This document shows positions 49,197-59,261 of a DNA stretch of 64,000 bases, piece after piece. The position numbers and the translations under genes are program-made. The stretch covers positions 627,496,019-627,560,018 of the forward strand of contig NC_056743.1 of the NCBI RefSeq assembly GCF_019279795.1, written 5' to 3'. The notes under the pieces were generated by a model, which searched no databases, was not told where the DNA came from, and saw only the letters and a program-made list of their open reading frames with translations. Position 1 is the first letter of the stretch. Every line of letters starts with the position of its first letter. This stretch comes from Protopterus annectens (Eukaryota; Chordata; Ceratodontiformes; Protopteridae).

Positions 49197-49908
49197 GTAT
49201 GTAACTTGATTGTTTTAGGCGCATAGTTAGCTCTTGATAACCCGTTTTTCTCTCTGACTATATTGGCGGCACCCAGCTAAAGGCATCCCAGCTAGACTTA
49301 AGGTCCCAGTAGCTTCCCTGCAAGTCCTTTCAATTTTGTTTTCCTACTACCACTACTTTTCCCTTAGGAGCTTAGGTTTCCATCATAATTATCCCCAAGG
49401 CATCGCCTCACTCCCATACTCAAGGCAGTGAGACAGCAAATGCCCTTCTCTACACAAATAGCTGTAGGCTGTAGTGTAGAAACCAACTGATAAAAGAGTA
49501 CAGAGCTAAACAGATATAGCATTTTGTGCAAACTGAGAAGAGTTGTGGTCCACAGTAAGGGCTGTGTGGAAAACTGACCTTGTTAATAACGTTCTGTAAC
49601 CCAATAGATTGTTTTTGGTAGTGATATCTCCTGTCTCATGGGTCAGAACAAACAGTTACTGCCACATTGAATTCCAGACGCCCACCATGTTGTTTAACTA
49701 TCCTATGTTATTGATACTCCCAGGAACAAGGATTATCTAACACTTTCCCCCCTTTTTCCAGTTCCCATTTGCTTTTTCCCACACTGCACAGTGTGACAAA
49801 GCCTTAGAGGCTTTCTAGAACTGTGTATTTGGCTCCTGTAAGACCCCTCCCCTCCAGGTATGTAAATCAAGGGGTTATACAACCCAGAACACGCCAACCA
49901 CCATTTTT

Positions 49909-49957
49909 AAAAATCATTACTACTGCTAGGACCCACCTCCACACATGCCCTTAGCAG
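49909..49957 (+). repeat. 49-bp direct repeat, copy 2
   Basis: Direct copy of 48935-48983 with about one mismatch. The pair brackets 925 bp of otherwise unclassified sequence and marks where the CR1 homology ends. Confidence 0.88.
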
Positions 49958-50215
49958 AGAGTGCCTGCCTGTAAGTACAAACTGCTGATTTAATGTTTTA
50001 AACATCATTTAAATGAACCTGCAACACTATTTAATGTAGTACTACGTAGTGAATGGTTAGGGGTAATACTCTGCATTGGTAGGAACCTTTAATATTTTGT
50101 AGCAACTACTGTTATTCCAAGAGAACTTGTACTGCATAGTAACTTGTGCAAACAATATACTTTAACTGTCGCCAGGCTGTTTAATTACTTAGTGTCTCTG
50201 TAGCACCCATATGCT

Positions 50216-50311
50216 ATTAAGTTTGATTTGCCACTTTAATTCAAGAAGTTCCAAAAACTCTTCCAAGAGTTTTTGGAACTTCTTGAATTAAAGTGGCAAA
50301 TCAAACTTAAT
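50216..50311. repeat. Perfect 47-bp palindrome with 2-bp spacer
   Basis: Left arm 50216-50262 (ATTAAGTTTGATTTGCCACT...) and right arm 50265-50311 are exact reverse complements around CC. In RNA it would be a 47-bp hairpin. Confidence 0.96.
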
Positions 50312-50329
50312 GCCAGTACAAAACCTGGG

Positions 50330-50645
50330 CTCAATGCTAGGGTTAGTATCATGGCTCTACTAAAATTGAAGTCTTTGTATTTTTATGAGTAATTACCAAC
50401 TACCAATGAGTGGTTTTGTGTTGTGGTTCTTGTTAAATGTGTTGTACTTTGTCATGTCATTCATTTTTAATTTCCTGGGGGAAATTATGTAATTAATTTG
50501 TATGGTGGGATGGGTTATTTAAGCAGTGCTCTGCACTTTGTATTTGTATTCTGATGAAGTCAGTGGAGTCTGACGAAAGTGTTTAATTGAATAAAGAAGA
50601 GTTTCCCTTTTGCCCGGATCTGTGGTATTGTTGTCTGCCTATTTC
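50330..50645 (+). mobile_element. Penelope-like element 3' end with hammerhead-like motif
   Basis: A 3' UTR-like stretch carries CTGATGA (50551-50557), a 5-bp stem GTCAG/CTGAC (50559-50563, 50570-50574) and GAAA (50575-50578), then AATAAAGA. The minus-strand Penelope end at 34.1 kb has CTGATGAAG...GAAAGTG in the same arrangement. No coding part remains. Confidence 0.55.
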
Positions 50646-50814
50646 GTTATCTGTTTTACTACCTGATGTTATGTCAGTGCCATAACTGTCAAGGATACCT
50701 GCTCTACCACGGCACGATAACGAGATTCTGAAACAGTCAATACATAAATGATGTCAATGTTCTAGCCCGGCAGGCTGACTAATGACTAACCTATCTATGC
50801 TTTCTGTTTACAGA

Positions 50815-51285
50815 TTCCTGTTTCCTTACTATCACTTGTGACTCAACTACTTTAACTACACCTTCCCCTATTTATATTACCTTCAAGTTCACTTCCTCCA
50901 CAAATGCTCTACTCCCACCCACCTTCCTAATGATCAAAAAGCACTACTATGTTTGAACCTATTACATTGCTACTACTTTGAAAAGCTCAAGTATTGAAAA
51001 CTGCTTTTGAGATTTATTGACTGATTTTTATTATAATATTTTAACTGGTAAGATGTGTTTATTGTATAAAATGTGTTTATTTTTGAATGTATGTCTGCAC
51101 GTAACTATGAAATATTTTACCTGACAGATCTTTTTGCCCAATTATCATACTAGCTCAACTATGATGTTCTTATAGATGCCTTATGTTTGTTATGAAGCTT
51201 TTCTCCTTGGGGTACTGCGAAAAGGGGTCTTGCAAGACCCAGTCGGACAATCCCGGTAATCAAATGCAAAAATAAATAAATGTTA
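50815..51285 (+). mobile_element. L2/CR1-like LINE, 3' UTR and tail
   Basis: Ends GAAGCTTTTCTCCTTGGGGT...CAATCCCGGTAATCAAATGC and (AAATA)n. A diverged copy of the 52.8-kb LINE tail. No ORF survives. Confidence 0.65.
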
Positions 51286-51424
51286 TTATGCATTTCTGGT
51301 GTAGTACAAACATCGCTGAGCCTGTCATGTAGTCACCAAAGACCACCAAAGCCTAAGTCTTCACAGCTCCACCTGTGAGAATGGGTACTGCATGCATTTA
51401 ACCAGCCTACAGAACCAGTACTGA

Positions 51425-51590
51425 CATACTGTCACATGTCATATATCTTAATGTACTAGAAGAACTCAGGAGCATGCAGTCAGTTAGCATATACTCCAGA
51501 TTAGAAGAACTGAGGGATATGCAGTCAGACAGAGTACAGCTCCGTGAATTAAGAAAACTTTAGGACTTGCTATTAGATAGTGCACTGAGT
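51425..51590 (+). repeat. Relic units of the 48-bp minisatellite family
   Basis: TACTAGAAGAACTCAGGAGC...CATATACTCCAGATTAGAAG and AACTGAGGGATATGCAGTCA echo the arrays at 56.9-61.2 kb (TATACTCCAATATACTAGCA, GAACTCAGGGATGTG). Similar traces lie at about 51925-51985. Confidence 0.55.
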
Positions 51591-51619
51591 GCACTGAGGG
51601 ATAATTCCTGGATATCTTA

Positions 51620-51918
51620 TTTATTTATTTAACATTTATTAACCGGGAAAGTCAGACTTGGAACAAAGCCAATTTTCAGCGGAGGCCCGGGGAGAAATGC
51701 TCCAGATGCATGTCTTTGTAATGTGGGAGGAAACTGGAGCACCCGGAGGAAACCCACATGAACACAGGGGGGACATGCAGACTCCGCACAGAAGGCACTC
51801 CAGCCGAGAATCGAACTGGAGAACCTCTTATGGAATTTATTCAACTGTATTTGAAAAATAAAAATTTTTTGAGGAGCCGGAGAACCATTTGCTGTGAGAT
51901 GACAACACTACCTCTGCA
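51620..51918 (-). mobile_element. tRNA-derived SINE (family D) sharing a LINE tail
   Basis: On the minus strand: tRNA-like head with B box AGTTCGATTCTC, body GTTTCCTCCCACATTACAAA, 3' tail GGAGCATTTCTCCCCGGGCC and TTTCCCGGTTAATAAATGTT then (AAAT)n. The tail matches the LINE at 52.8 kb. A 55-bp stretch near 51826-51880 flanked by GGAGAACC splits the head. Confidence 0.85.
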
Positions 51919-52837
51919 CCATGGTGTAGTAGGGGAACTCAAATACAGGTTATCAAATAGTAATACTCCAATATAATAGGATAACTCTTAATATATCAAT
52001 GTTCTGATGTGTAATTGTTTGACACCAAGTCACTGAGAGGTTGTGTTGTTGTTTCACCTGTTCTCATTTTCATGCTCTAGTTTATCTGGATTGGGTTTAT
52101 TTTACCAGTGTCTTACATTCATTGAAGTGTTTGATCCTCTGTGATGCTCCCCAGGTGGCGACACTGTATTTAAACAAGCTCCAGAACAAAATGTCAGTTC
52201 CCTGCTGTGAACTGTTCGATACCAGGACATTCAGCAGTTCTGTTGCAGTATTAACTACTATTATTTAAGGCTGTAGGTTGGCTAGATTGGATTTAAAATG
52301 TACTAATGTTTTACTTTAATTTATGTGGGAGGGGATTGCAGTTTATTTAGACAAGACCCAGAACAAGTAATTGTGAGCACAGGGTGGTCACACACTATGT
52401 GTACAAGGTGAAGTTCAAGATACCATTACAGGCAGGGGATATAGCTATACCCCAAAGTTGTTATCACCGTACAACTAAGTGCCAGTTAGAGCATTCAGTA
52501 ATATCACCCTGTTTAACTCACAAATTATCAAAGAAATAAACATCACTGGGCAATATGTTTAAGGTAGCTAACAGCACAAAGCAAGGAAGATATCACAAAT
52601 CCAATTACTTAATAATGAGCAAAGGTAAGAAAGCTAGGGTGGGGCGGTCTGTGAACACAGACTGCCTCAATACTCTGCAGACAATAAGGCCATTTTAGGC
52701 ATCTTAGGAGTACCTTTAAGGAATATGTTAATTATACCTCAACAGAAGAAAGTAAGAAGAAGACAAATACAGCAGCAGACTAGCAGAACTGTTTTTTTTT
52801 TTTTTTTTTAAGTTTTCTTTGGCGAGGATTTCTTTTT

Positions 52838-54805
52838 TATTTATTTGTTATTTTTATTTTACATTTGTTGACCGGGCTAGTCTAGCTGGATACATGTCCA
52901 TTTTCAGTAGAGGCCCGGGGAGAAAAGCTCCAAGAAAGACATACAAAAAGAAATATAAATGTCATAATAGATAAAATTAAAAAATACAAAAGTCATAACA
53001 GATCAAACTAAAAACAATTGTAATAAAAACATAATTAATGTTTTTTATATGTTTAAATACAATATTAAAATACAATAGTCAGTGAGGATAACATTAGGAG
53101 TAAGCATCAATGGGTAATGTACAAGAGATGGTCAATATGCAGTATATAGATAAATTGTATTTGCAATAATATGGTATGTTGCTGCTCTAGGGTAATATTA
53201 TGAGTTTCAGAGTAATTATTAGTTTAAAAGGAAAGAAGTCAGTCAGGGTTAGTACAGCTGCATAGCCAGTGTGTCTTAAGAAATAGCTTTAGTTTCTTTT
53301 TAAAGAGTGAAAGAGAAATTTGAGTTGTAAGTTCAGTGGGTAGTAAATTCCATAGCTTTCCTACAGAGTTAGAGTACAGGGAGTCACCTGATGAGTTATT
53401 GGATCTTGAAGTGTTGATCAGCAGTTTGTTTGAGGAGTGTTAAGTTCTTGAGATTTTTGTAACGTGTAATGATGGTAGAGGGTATTGGAGTGTTGGTGGG
53501 TTGATGCAGGGTCTTGTGGACAATGGCAAGCTGGAGAAATTGAAGATGGTTAAGAAATTCTAGCCAGTCTACTTGTTTTAGATTCAGACAGTGATGAGTT
53601 CTGAAGGGAGAGCCTGTAGCAAATCTAGCAATATTATTGTAGGCTGTTGCCAGTTTGTTGAGGTTATTTTTTGAAAGGTTAGTATATAGGGGAAGCATAG
53701 AGTAAAATTGAGATTAAGTGGGTCCTGGCTATAGTGGTCCTAGCCACTGGTGTAAGAAAGGGCTTGATTCTGTAAAGGGATCCCAGTTTTTTATTCACTG
53801 ATTTTATTGTGCTGTTTATATGACTATCAAAGTTTAGGTTGTTATCTATTGTTATTCCTAAGAGTTTAGTGGTTGTGTCGGGAGAAATGACAGTGCCATC
53901 ATTAGATGTGATTGTGAGATGAATAGGGGTGAAGTTTCGAGTTGGTGTAAAGAGTAACAGTTTAGTTTTTTGGGGGTTAAGGAGGAGGCAGCGGTTAGAG
54001 AACCATTGTTCTACAGTGTTGAAAGCTTTTTGGGTAAGAGATTTAAGTTCAGTTTGAGAGGTGGCTGTACAGATAATAGTAGAGTCATCTGCATATTGAA
54101 TGCAGGTGGTATGTGGGATTGCTGATTGAAGTTCATTGATATAAATGGAAAATAGGAGTGGGCCTAAAATGGAGCCCTGTGGAACACCAAGGGAAATAGG
54201 AAGGTTATTAGAAAGTTTATTTTGCCAGAGTACAGTCTGTTGCCCGTTTTCAAGGTAAGATTTGAACCAATTTATGGCTAGTGGATTAAATGAAAGGGAT
54301 TTTAGTATGTGTAGGAGGAGTTGGTGATTAACCATATCAAAGGCTTTAGATAAATCAATGAAGATTGCAGAGGAAAGAATATTATTGTTATGGTTTTTAT
54401 TGATGCTGTCTGTGAAGGATAGTAGGGCAGTGGTGGTACTATGGAAAGTTCTGAATCCATGTTGACAGTTGGCAAGTAAGTTGTTATGGAGAAGGTGGTC
54501 TAGTAGTTGCTTATGGATGCATTTTTCCATAATTTTTGCAAGAGGGGATAGCAGAGCTATAGGACGAAAGTTAGAGTAGTCATTGGAGTGTCTCCCTTTA
54601 TGTAGTGGGATAATATGGGAAATTTTCCAGATGGATGGGATAGTTCCTTCCCTTATGATTCTGTTGATCAGAATGGAAATGGGGTAAGCAATGGCTTTAG
54701 CTCCTTTTTGTAGGAATTCTGCTGGGAGTTGGTCTGCTGAGGGGGTGGTAGGTTTCAGTCTTTGGAGAAGGGAGCAAATGAAATAGGGAGCAAAAGGATA
54801 GTACT
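52838..54805 (-). mobile_element. L2/CR1-like LINE, RT domain with 283-codon open frame
   Basis: The best-preserved LINE in the window. The frame 54530-53679 reads MEKCIHKQLLDH..QHGFRTFHSTTTALL (RT 1-2), AIFIDLSKAFDMVNH (RT A), SLGVPQGSILGPLLFSIYIN (RT B), CIQYADDSTIIC (catalytic YADD) and LLNPQKTKLLLF. The C-terminus continues in another frame to 53396 (RFATGSPFRTHHCLNLKQVD), showing one frameshift. RT sequence extends upstream to about 54805 in a different frame. The 3' UTR ends at about 52838 with the tail GGAGCTTTTCTCCCCGGGCC, GTATCCAGCTAGACTAGCCC and AACAAATGTAAAATAAAAAT. The endonuclease is missing (5'-truncated). Recently active judging by the intact catalytic site. Confidence 0.9.
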
Positions 54806-55199
54806 AATGTTCCCACTCTTGATATAACTGAAGAGAATGTATGCCAAGAATGGCCAATTATATTAAAAGAATGAGTCTGGCAGTCAGAATTGAGGGTTAG
54901 AATTGACTCAGTGGTTGAACTTGATAGTTTAAATGGTATTTCCTATGTGAGATCAGGGAACCAATAATTCTATGGTCATTTTACCTCTTCTGACAAAGCT
55001 TACCTATCTACCTACCTGTTTTGTACCTGACATAAAATTGGTCACTGTGGATTCTGTGTCCAAGAGTAGCGATGCCAGTTATCCAGATAATTAAAGGCTA
55101 ATCGGTTTAACTAGTACAATAAGAAAATGCTTCAAACAAACTATTCTGAAAGTAATACCAGGCAAGCTACCATTTTTGGCTGATACAAACAAAACATAG

Positions 55200-56290
55200 A
55201 GTTACTCTTGGCTGATCCTGTACATCTAATTAAATAAACTTCTATGGTAGTACAATATGGGTATGTAAAAGTGATATTCTTGGATCTGGCCCAGGCATTT
55301 AACATGACAGCACACAGTGTAGTATACCACAAGAATTACCAGATATTAAGATGGACACTTGCATTACCAGATGGATCAGAAACTGACTTAAGAACCAAAT
55401 ATCTAGAATTAAAATTAAGGACTCAGTTTCTGCTCCAAACCCAGCCTAGTAAGGGGCTTCCATAGGAGGTAGTGCTTGGTGCTTCCTTATTTAACATCCT
55501 CATGTCTACTTTTCCACAACTCAGCATAACTGGGTGGGCAAATCTGCAAATGATTCAAATGTTTCCATCATTATTAATGGTACAGAAGACCAGCATAACT
55601 TTCAGAGGCCATTGGACTCCTTGTGTCCTGGGCAGCTAATAATCAAATTAGGTTTAATATCGGTAAGTGCATTATGAGGCACATGGGTACTTACAACAAA
55701 AAATATTCCTCTTCTACACTGCATAATCAGTTGATGAGTGCCATGAACCCCTAAAGTGGTTCAATTGTTGTTGTAGTAAAAAGTCTCTCTTCCTCTATTA
55801 ATGCTTGGCTGACAGCTAGGAAGTACTATTGTACCATTAAAACTATTTGTTACCTCAAATCCTGCATCTCACGCTGCCATGGTTTAAAACCTTGGTAAGA
55901 CCACAGAGTGAATATTGTACCATGTTGTTTTTCCATTTATAGAATAAATTTGATCCATAAGTTATAAAGAATAGAAATATATATTACAAAAATATATTTC
56001 CTCTGATTCCCTAACATGAGAGGTGGACCTACTTGAAGTTGCAATTCAGGTTACTACAGATTGCATAAAAGGAAAGCATATTTGATGAATTGCTAGGAGC
56101 CACCTTGGGTTTAAAACTAATGTCACACAATTAAACCAGAAACAACATTCACCTTTTAGAAATCAATATATTCAATATGACCTTCTTACCTGAATGGTTG
56201 TTTTATGGAATAAACTACAAATTTGATAACAGAAGCTAATTGTCTGTTGTATGTTTAAAACTCAGAGAGACTTAGTTTTTGGAACTCCTA
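55200..56290 (+). mobile_element. CR1 LINE, degenerate RT
   Basis: VIFLDLAQAFNMTAHSVVYH (RT A) at about 55.27 kb, then ASLFNILMSTF, an eroded ADD region and LPEWLFYGINYKF near the C-terminus. Many stops; an old copy. Its segment TTTAACATCCTCATGTCTAC recurs at 61254. Confidence 0.72.
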
Positions 56291-56802
56291 CCTACAAGCC
56301 TGTATCAGTATGAGACAGACTACAGGATAATCACATACGAGGATTGCTAGTTTGTTTAATTACATACATTGAAAAAGTGAAACTTGGTATCACATGTAAG
56401 ACACCCTAGTATAAGAGGAGGACTTGGGTATATACTGCTAACTGGCATTCAATGCAACATACTAGAACAGCTCATCGGTCTTGTCTGCTAGCTTTACAAC
56501 CAATTCATTGCACACCTGTAGACCAAGGTCTAGGTATCAAACCTCTCGCTGTTTATCAAACCCACTGAAATCCACACTGTCAAGAGACCAACACTTTGAC
56601 TGCTGTACTTTGAGATCACTCTGTAGCAAATTTCAATAAATAAGCATTTTTGCAACAGGACAAGACTCTGCACCCCATATAGGAGAAGGCATTCCATACA
56701 CCCATTGCTACATACATGAATTTTATAACCATGTTATCATAAAGATAGAGGAAAATACCTAACTTTCTCTATACAGGATTGTTTTCTTCCATCCATTATA
56801 TG

Positions 56803-56848
56803 AATGAATGAATGAATGAGTGAATGAATTAATAAATAAATACACTTG
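56803..56848 (+). repeat. (GAAT)n / (AAAT)n microsatellite
   Basis: GAAT tetramers passing into AAAT tetramers immediately before minisatellite array 1. A similar tract lies at 57996-58085. Confidence 0.9.
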
Positions 56849-56867
56849 AAGCCATAAACCCAACGTA

Positions 56868-57660
56868 GTAAGAGAACTCAGGGGCACGTTACCTGATGGT
56901 ATATACCACAGTGTAATATAAAAGAGAAACTCAAGAAAAAATATTATCAGATGGCATATATCCCAGTTTATTAGTAGAACTTAGGAATATGTTCTCAGAT
57001 GGCATGCAACCCAGTATAATAGCAGAACTCTGGGATGTGTTATCTGATGGTATATACCCAGCAAAATCAGGATCACTTGGGCACATGCTTCCAGGTGTCA
57101 TATATTCCAATATACTAGCAGAACTCTGGGATGTGCTTTTTGATGGTGTATACCCAGCAAAAGCAGGAGAACATGGACACATGTTAGCAGGTGGCATATA
57201 CTCCAATATAATAGCAGAACTCTGGGATGTGTTATCTGACGGTGTATACCCAGCAAAAGCAGGAGAACTTAGGCATGGTATCAGGTGGCATATACTCCAA
57301 TATGCTAGCAGAACTTTGGAATGTGTTACCTGATGGTGTATACCCAGCAAAAGCAGGATAACCTGGGCACATGCTATCAGGTGGCATAACTCTGGGATAG
57401 TGCATACCCAGCAAAAGCAGGATAACTTGTGCACATGGAATCAGGTGAAATAACTCTGGGATAGTGTATACCCAGCAAAAGCAGGATAACTTGGGCACAT
57501 GCTACCAGGTGGCTTATATTTCAATATACTAGTAGGACTCCGGGATGTGTAATCTGATTGTGTATACCCAGCAAAAGCAGGAGAACTTGGGCATATGCTG
57601 CCAGGTGGGATATACTCCAATATACTAGCAGAACTCAGGGATGTGTTAGTCACTGCTGTG
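56868..57660 (+). repeat. Minisatellite array 1 (96-bp dimer of a 48-bp unit)
   Basis: Successive CTGGGATGTG-type starts at about 57032, 57128, 57224 and 57317 are spaced 96, 96 and 93 bp. Each dimer contains a TATACCCAGCAAAAGCAGGA half and a CATATACTCCAATATACTAG half. The overlapping plus and minus open frames of 70-167 codons are by-products. Confidence 0.88.
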
Positions 57661-57664
57661 CATA

Positions 57665-57905
57665 CCAGATTTTACTTATTTAACATTTGTTTACAGGGAA
57701 AGTCTGACTGGGACAGAGCCCATTTTCAGCAGAGGCCTAGGGAGAAACGTTCCAAATGCATGCCTTTGTAATGTGGGAGGAAACACACTCAAACACAGGG
57801 AAGACATATAAATTCTGCACAGAAGGCACCCCAGCTGAGAATCATACCAGAGAACCTCTTGCTATGAGGCAACAACTCTAACCACTGCACCTCTGTGCCA
57901 CCCAG
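57665..57905 (-). mobile_element. SINE family D
   Basis: Minus-strand copy between arrays 1 and 2: tail GGAACGTTTCTCCCTAGGCC and AACAAATGTTAAATAAGT, body TTCCTCCCACATTACAAAGG, head with GGTATGATTCTCAGC. Closely similar in layout to the copy at 51.6 kb. Confidence 0.85.
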
Positions 57906-58454
57906 ATAATAAGCAAAACTCAGATTCATATCAATGAGAGCTCAAACCAGCAAAACTAAAAAGAATTACAAAAATACCAAAAACAGCACTTTCACTGAAT
58001 GAATAAATGCATTAATGAGTGAATGAATGAATGAATGCACAAATAAATAAATAAATACATTAAAATAAAATTGATAAATAAATGCCTTCTGTAGGGGCAT
58101 TGCAACCCTCACATGCCCTTACTTAAATGTACTAACTCAAGTCATATAATCATGGGGAAAGGGGAAAGATTATCAGCACTGAAAATGTTTCTGCTGTGTG
58201 TCATTAGCCTTGTGTTGCAGGAAACAGCAAAATCAAACTGTATCTACAGTTGCAACAATACAAAACACACTGACATCTATACTTCCATTGTACACAAATC
58301 ATCCAAATTAAGGAAAGCAGCTATGATCCATATACACCAAATGAACAATGTACATGACAAACACTGACGACAGTGATAATTGACATAAATACCATTTGAC
58401 ATATGCCAACCAGTATAAAGGGATTCACAGAAATTAGCTGTAATAAAACTACAA
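57906..58454. other. Spacer between arrays; (GAAT)n tract and foldback-core trace
   Basis: Contains GAAT/AAAT tetramers at 57996-58085. CCTTACTTAAATGTACTAAC near 58118 resembles the core of the foldback elements. No gene. Confidence 0.5.
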
Positions 58455-58742
58455 GATCCCACAGAACTCAGGGATGTGCTATTGATTGATGTATACCCAA
58501 GTGTATAGCCTGACTAAGGGATGTGCTAACACATGATGTACACCCCAATGTAATAGCAGAACTCAGGGATGTGCTAAAACATGATGTACACCCCGATGTG
58601 ATAGCAGAACTCAGGGCTGTGCTAACACATGAACTCAGGGCTGTGCTAACACATAATGTACACCCCGATGTAATAGCAGAACTCAGGACTGTGCTAACAC
58701 ATGATGTACACCCCTGTGTACTAGCAGAATTCAGGGATGTGT
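58455..58742 (+). repeat. Minisatellite array 2 (48-bp unit)
   Basis: Units ATGTGCTAACACATGATGTA, CACCCCGATGTGATAGCAGA and ACTCAGGG total 48 bp, about six copies with one shortened unit near 58630. Confidence 0.9.
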
Positions 58743-59261
58743 GCTACTCCAGCTGGCATAGAGGGATAAAGTCAGGATTACAGCCCAGCCAACCTGGGTT
58801 TGAGTAGTGGCTCAGGTGACTGATGGAGGTGGTGGGGGGGTTGTTGTTACCATCTCAGTGGGAGGGCAACCTTGAGGATATTCCCCAAATGATCCCTAGT
58901 GCAGGTCATGGATTTATGAAGAAGGGGGCAGAGTCCTAAGAGGGGTTAGGGTGGAGACATGACTGAGCTTCAGGGCAATATATCAGCACATCCCCATAGC
59001 ATGCATGCATGCCCTACAGACTCAACCAATAGACTGCAAAAGAGGAGGAAAATTGGGAAAAGCATAAAATAAAAAAAAATCACTTGGCAGATGATGAGAC
59101 AGCCAAACCCTCAAGGATACTCTTGAGATCTGGGTTGGCCCCAAACAACGTGGAGAAAGAGCATGTGTATGGGTGTTGGAAAAGGCTGGTTGGTCCAATG
59201 ATGGATGTATGTGGGGGTCTGGAGTAAGGTGCTATAAGATGAAATAATGGGAACCAAAAAA
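58743..59261 (+). mobile_element. Possible tRNA-like SINE between arrays 2 and 3
   Basis: TAGAGGGATAAAGTCAGGAT and CAACCTGGGTTTGAGTAGTG have the look of A- and B-box regions, followed by a non-tRNA body and an A run at 59258. Only one copy in the window, so the call is weak. Confidence 0.35.

Noticed and set aside
56931..57434. 167-codon minus-strand repeat ORF (CPSSPAFAGYTPS-type repeats)
   Set aside because: Antisense of minisatellite array 1, with the opposite strand also open; no signal peptide, promoter or splice evidence.
58743..58815. Genuine tRNA gene
   Set aside because: A- and B-box-like segments are present, but no cloverleaf could be paired and spacing is off; a SINE head is more likely.
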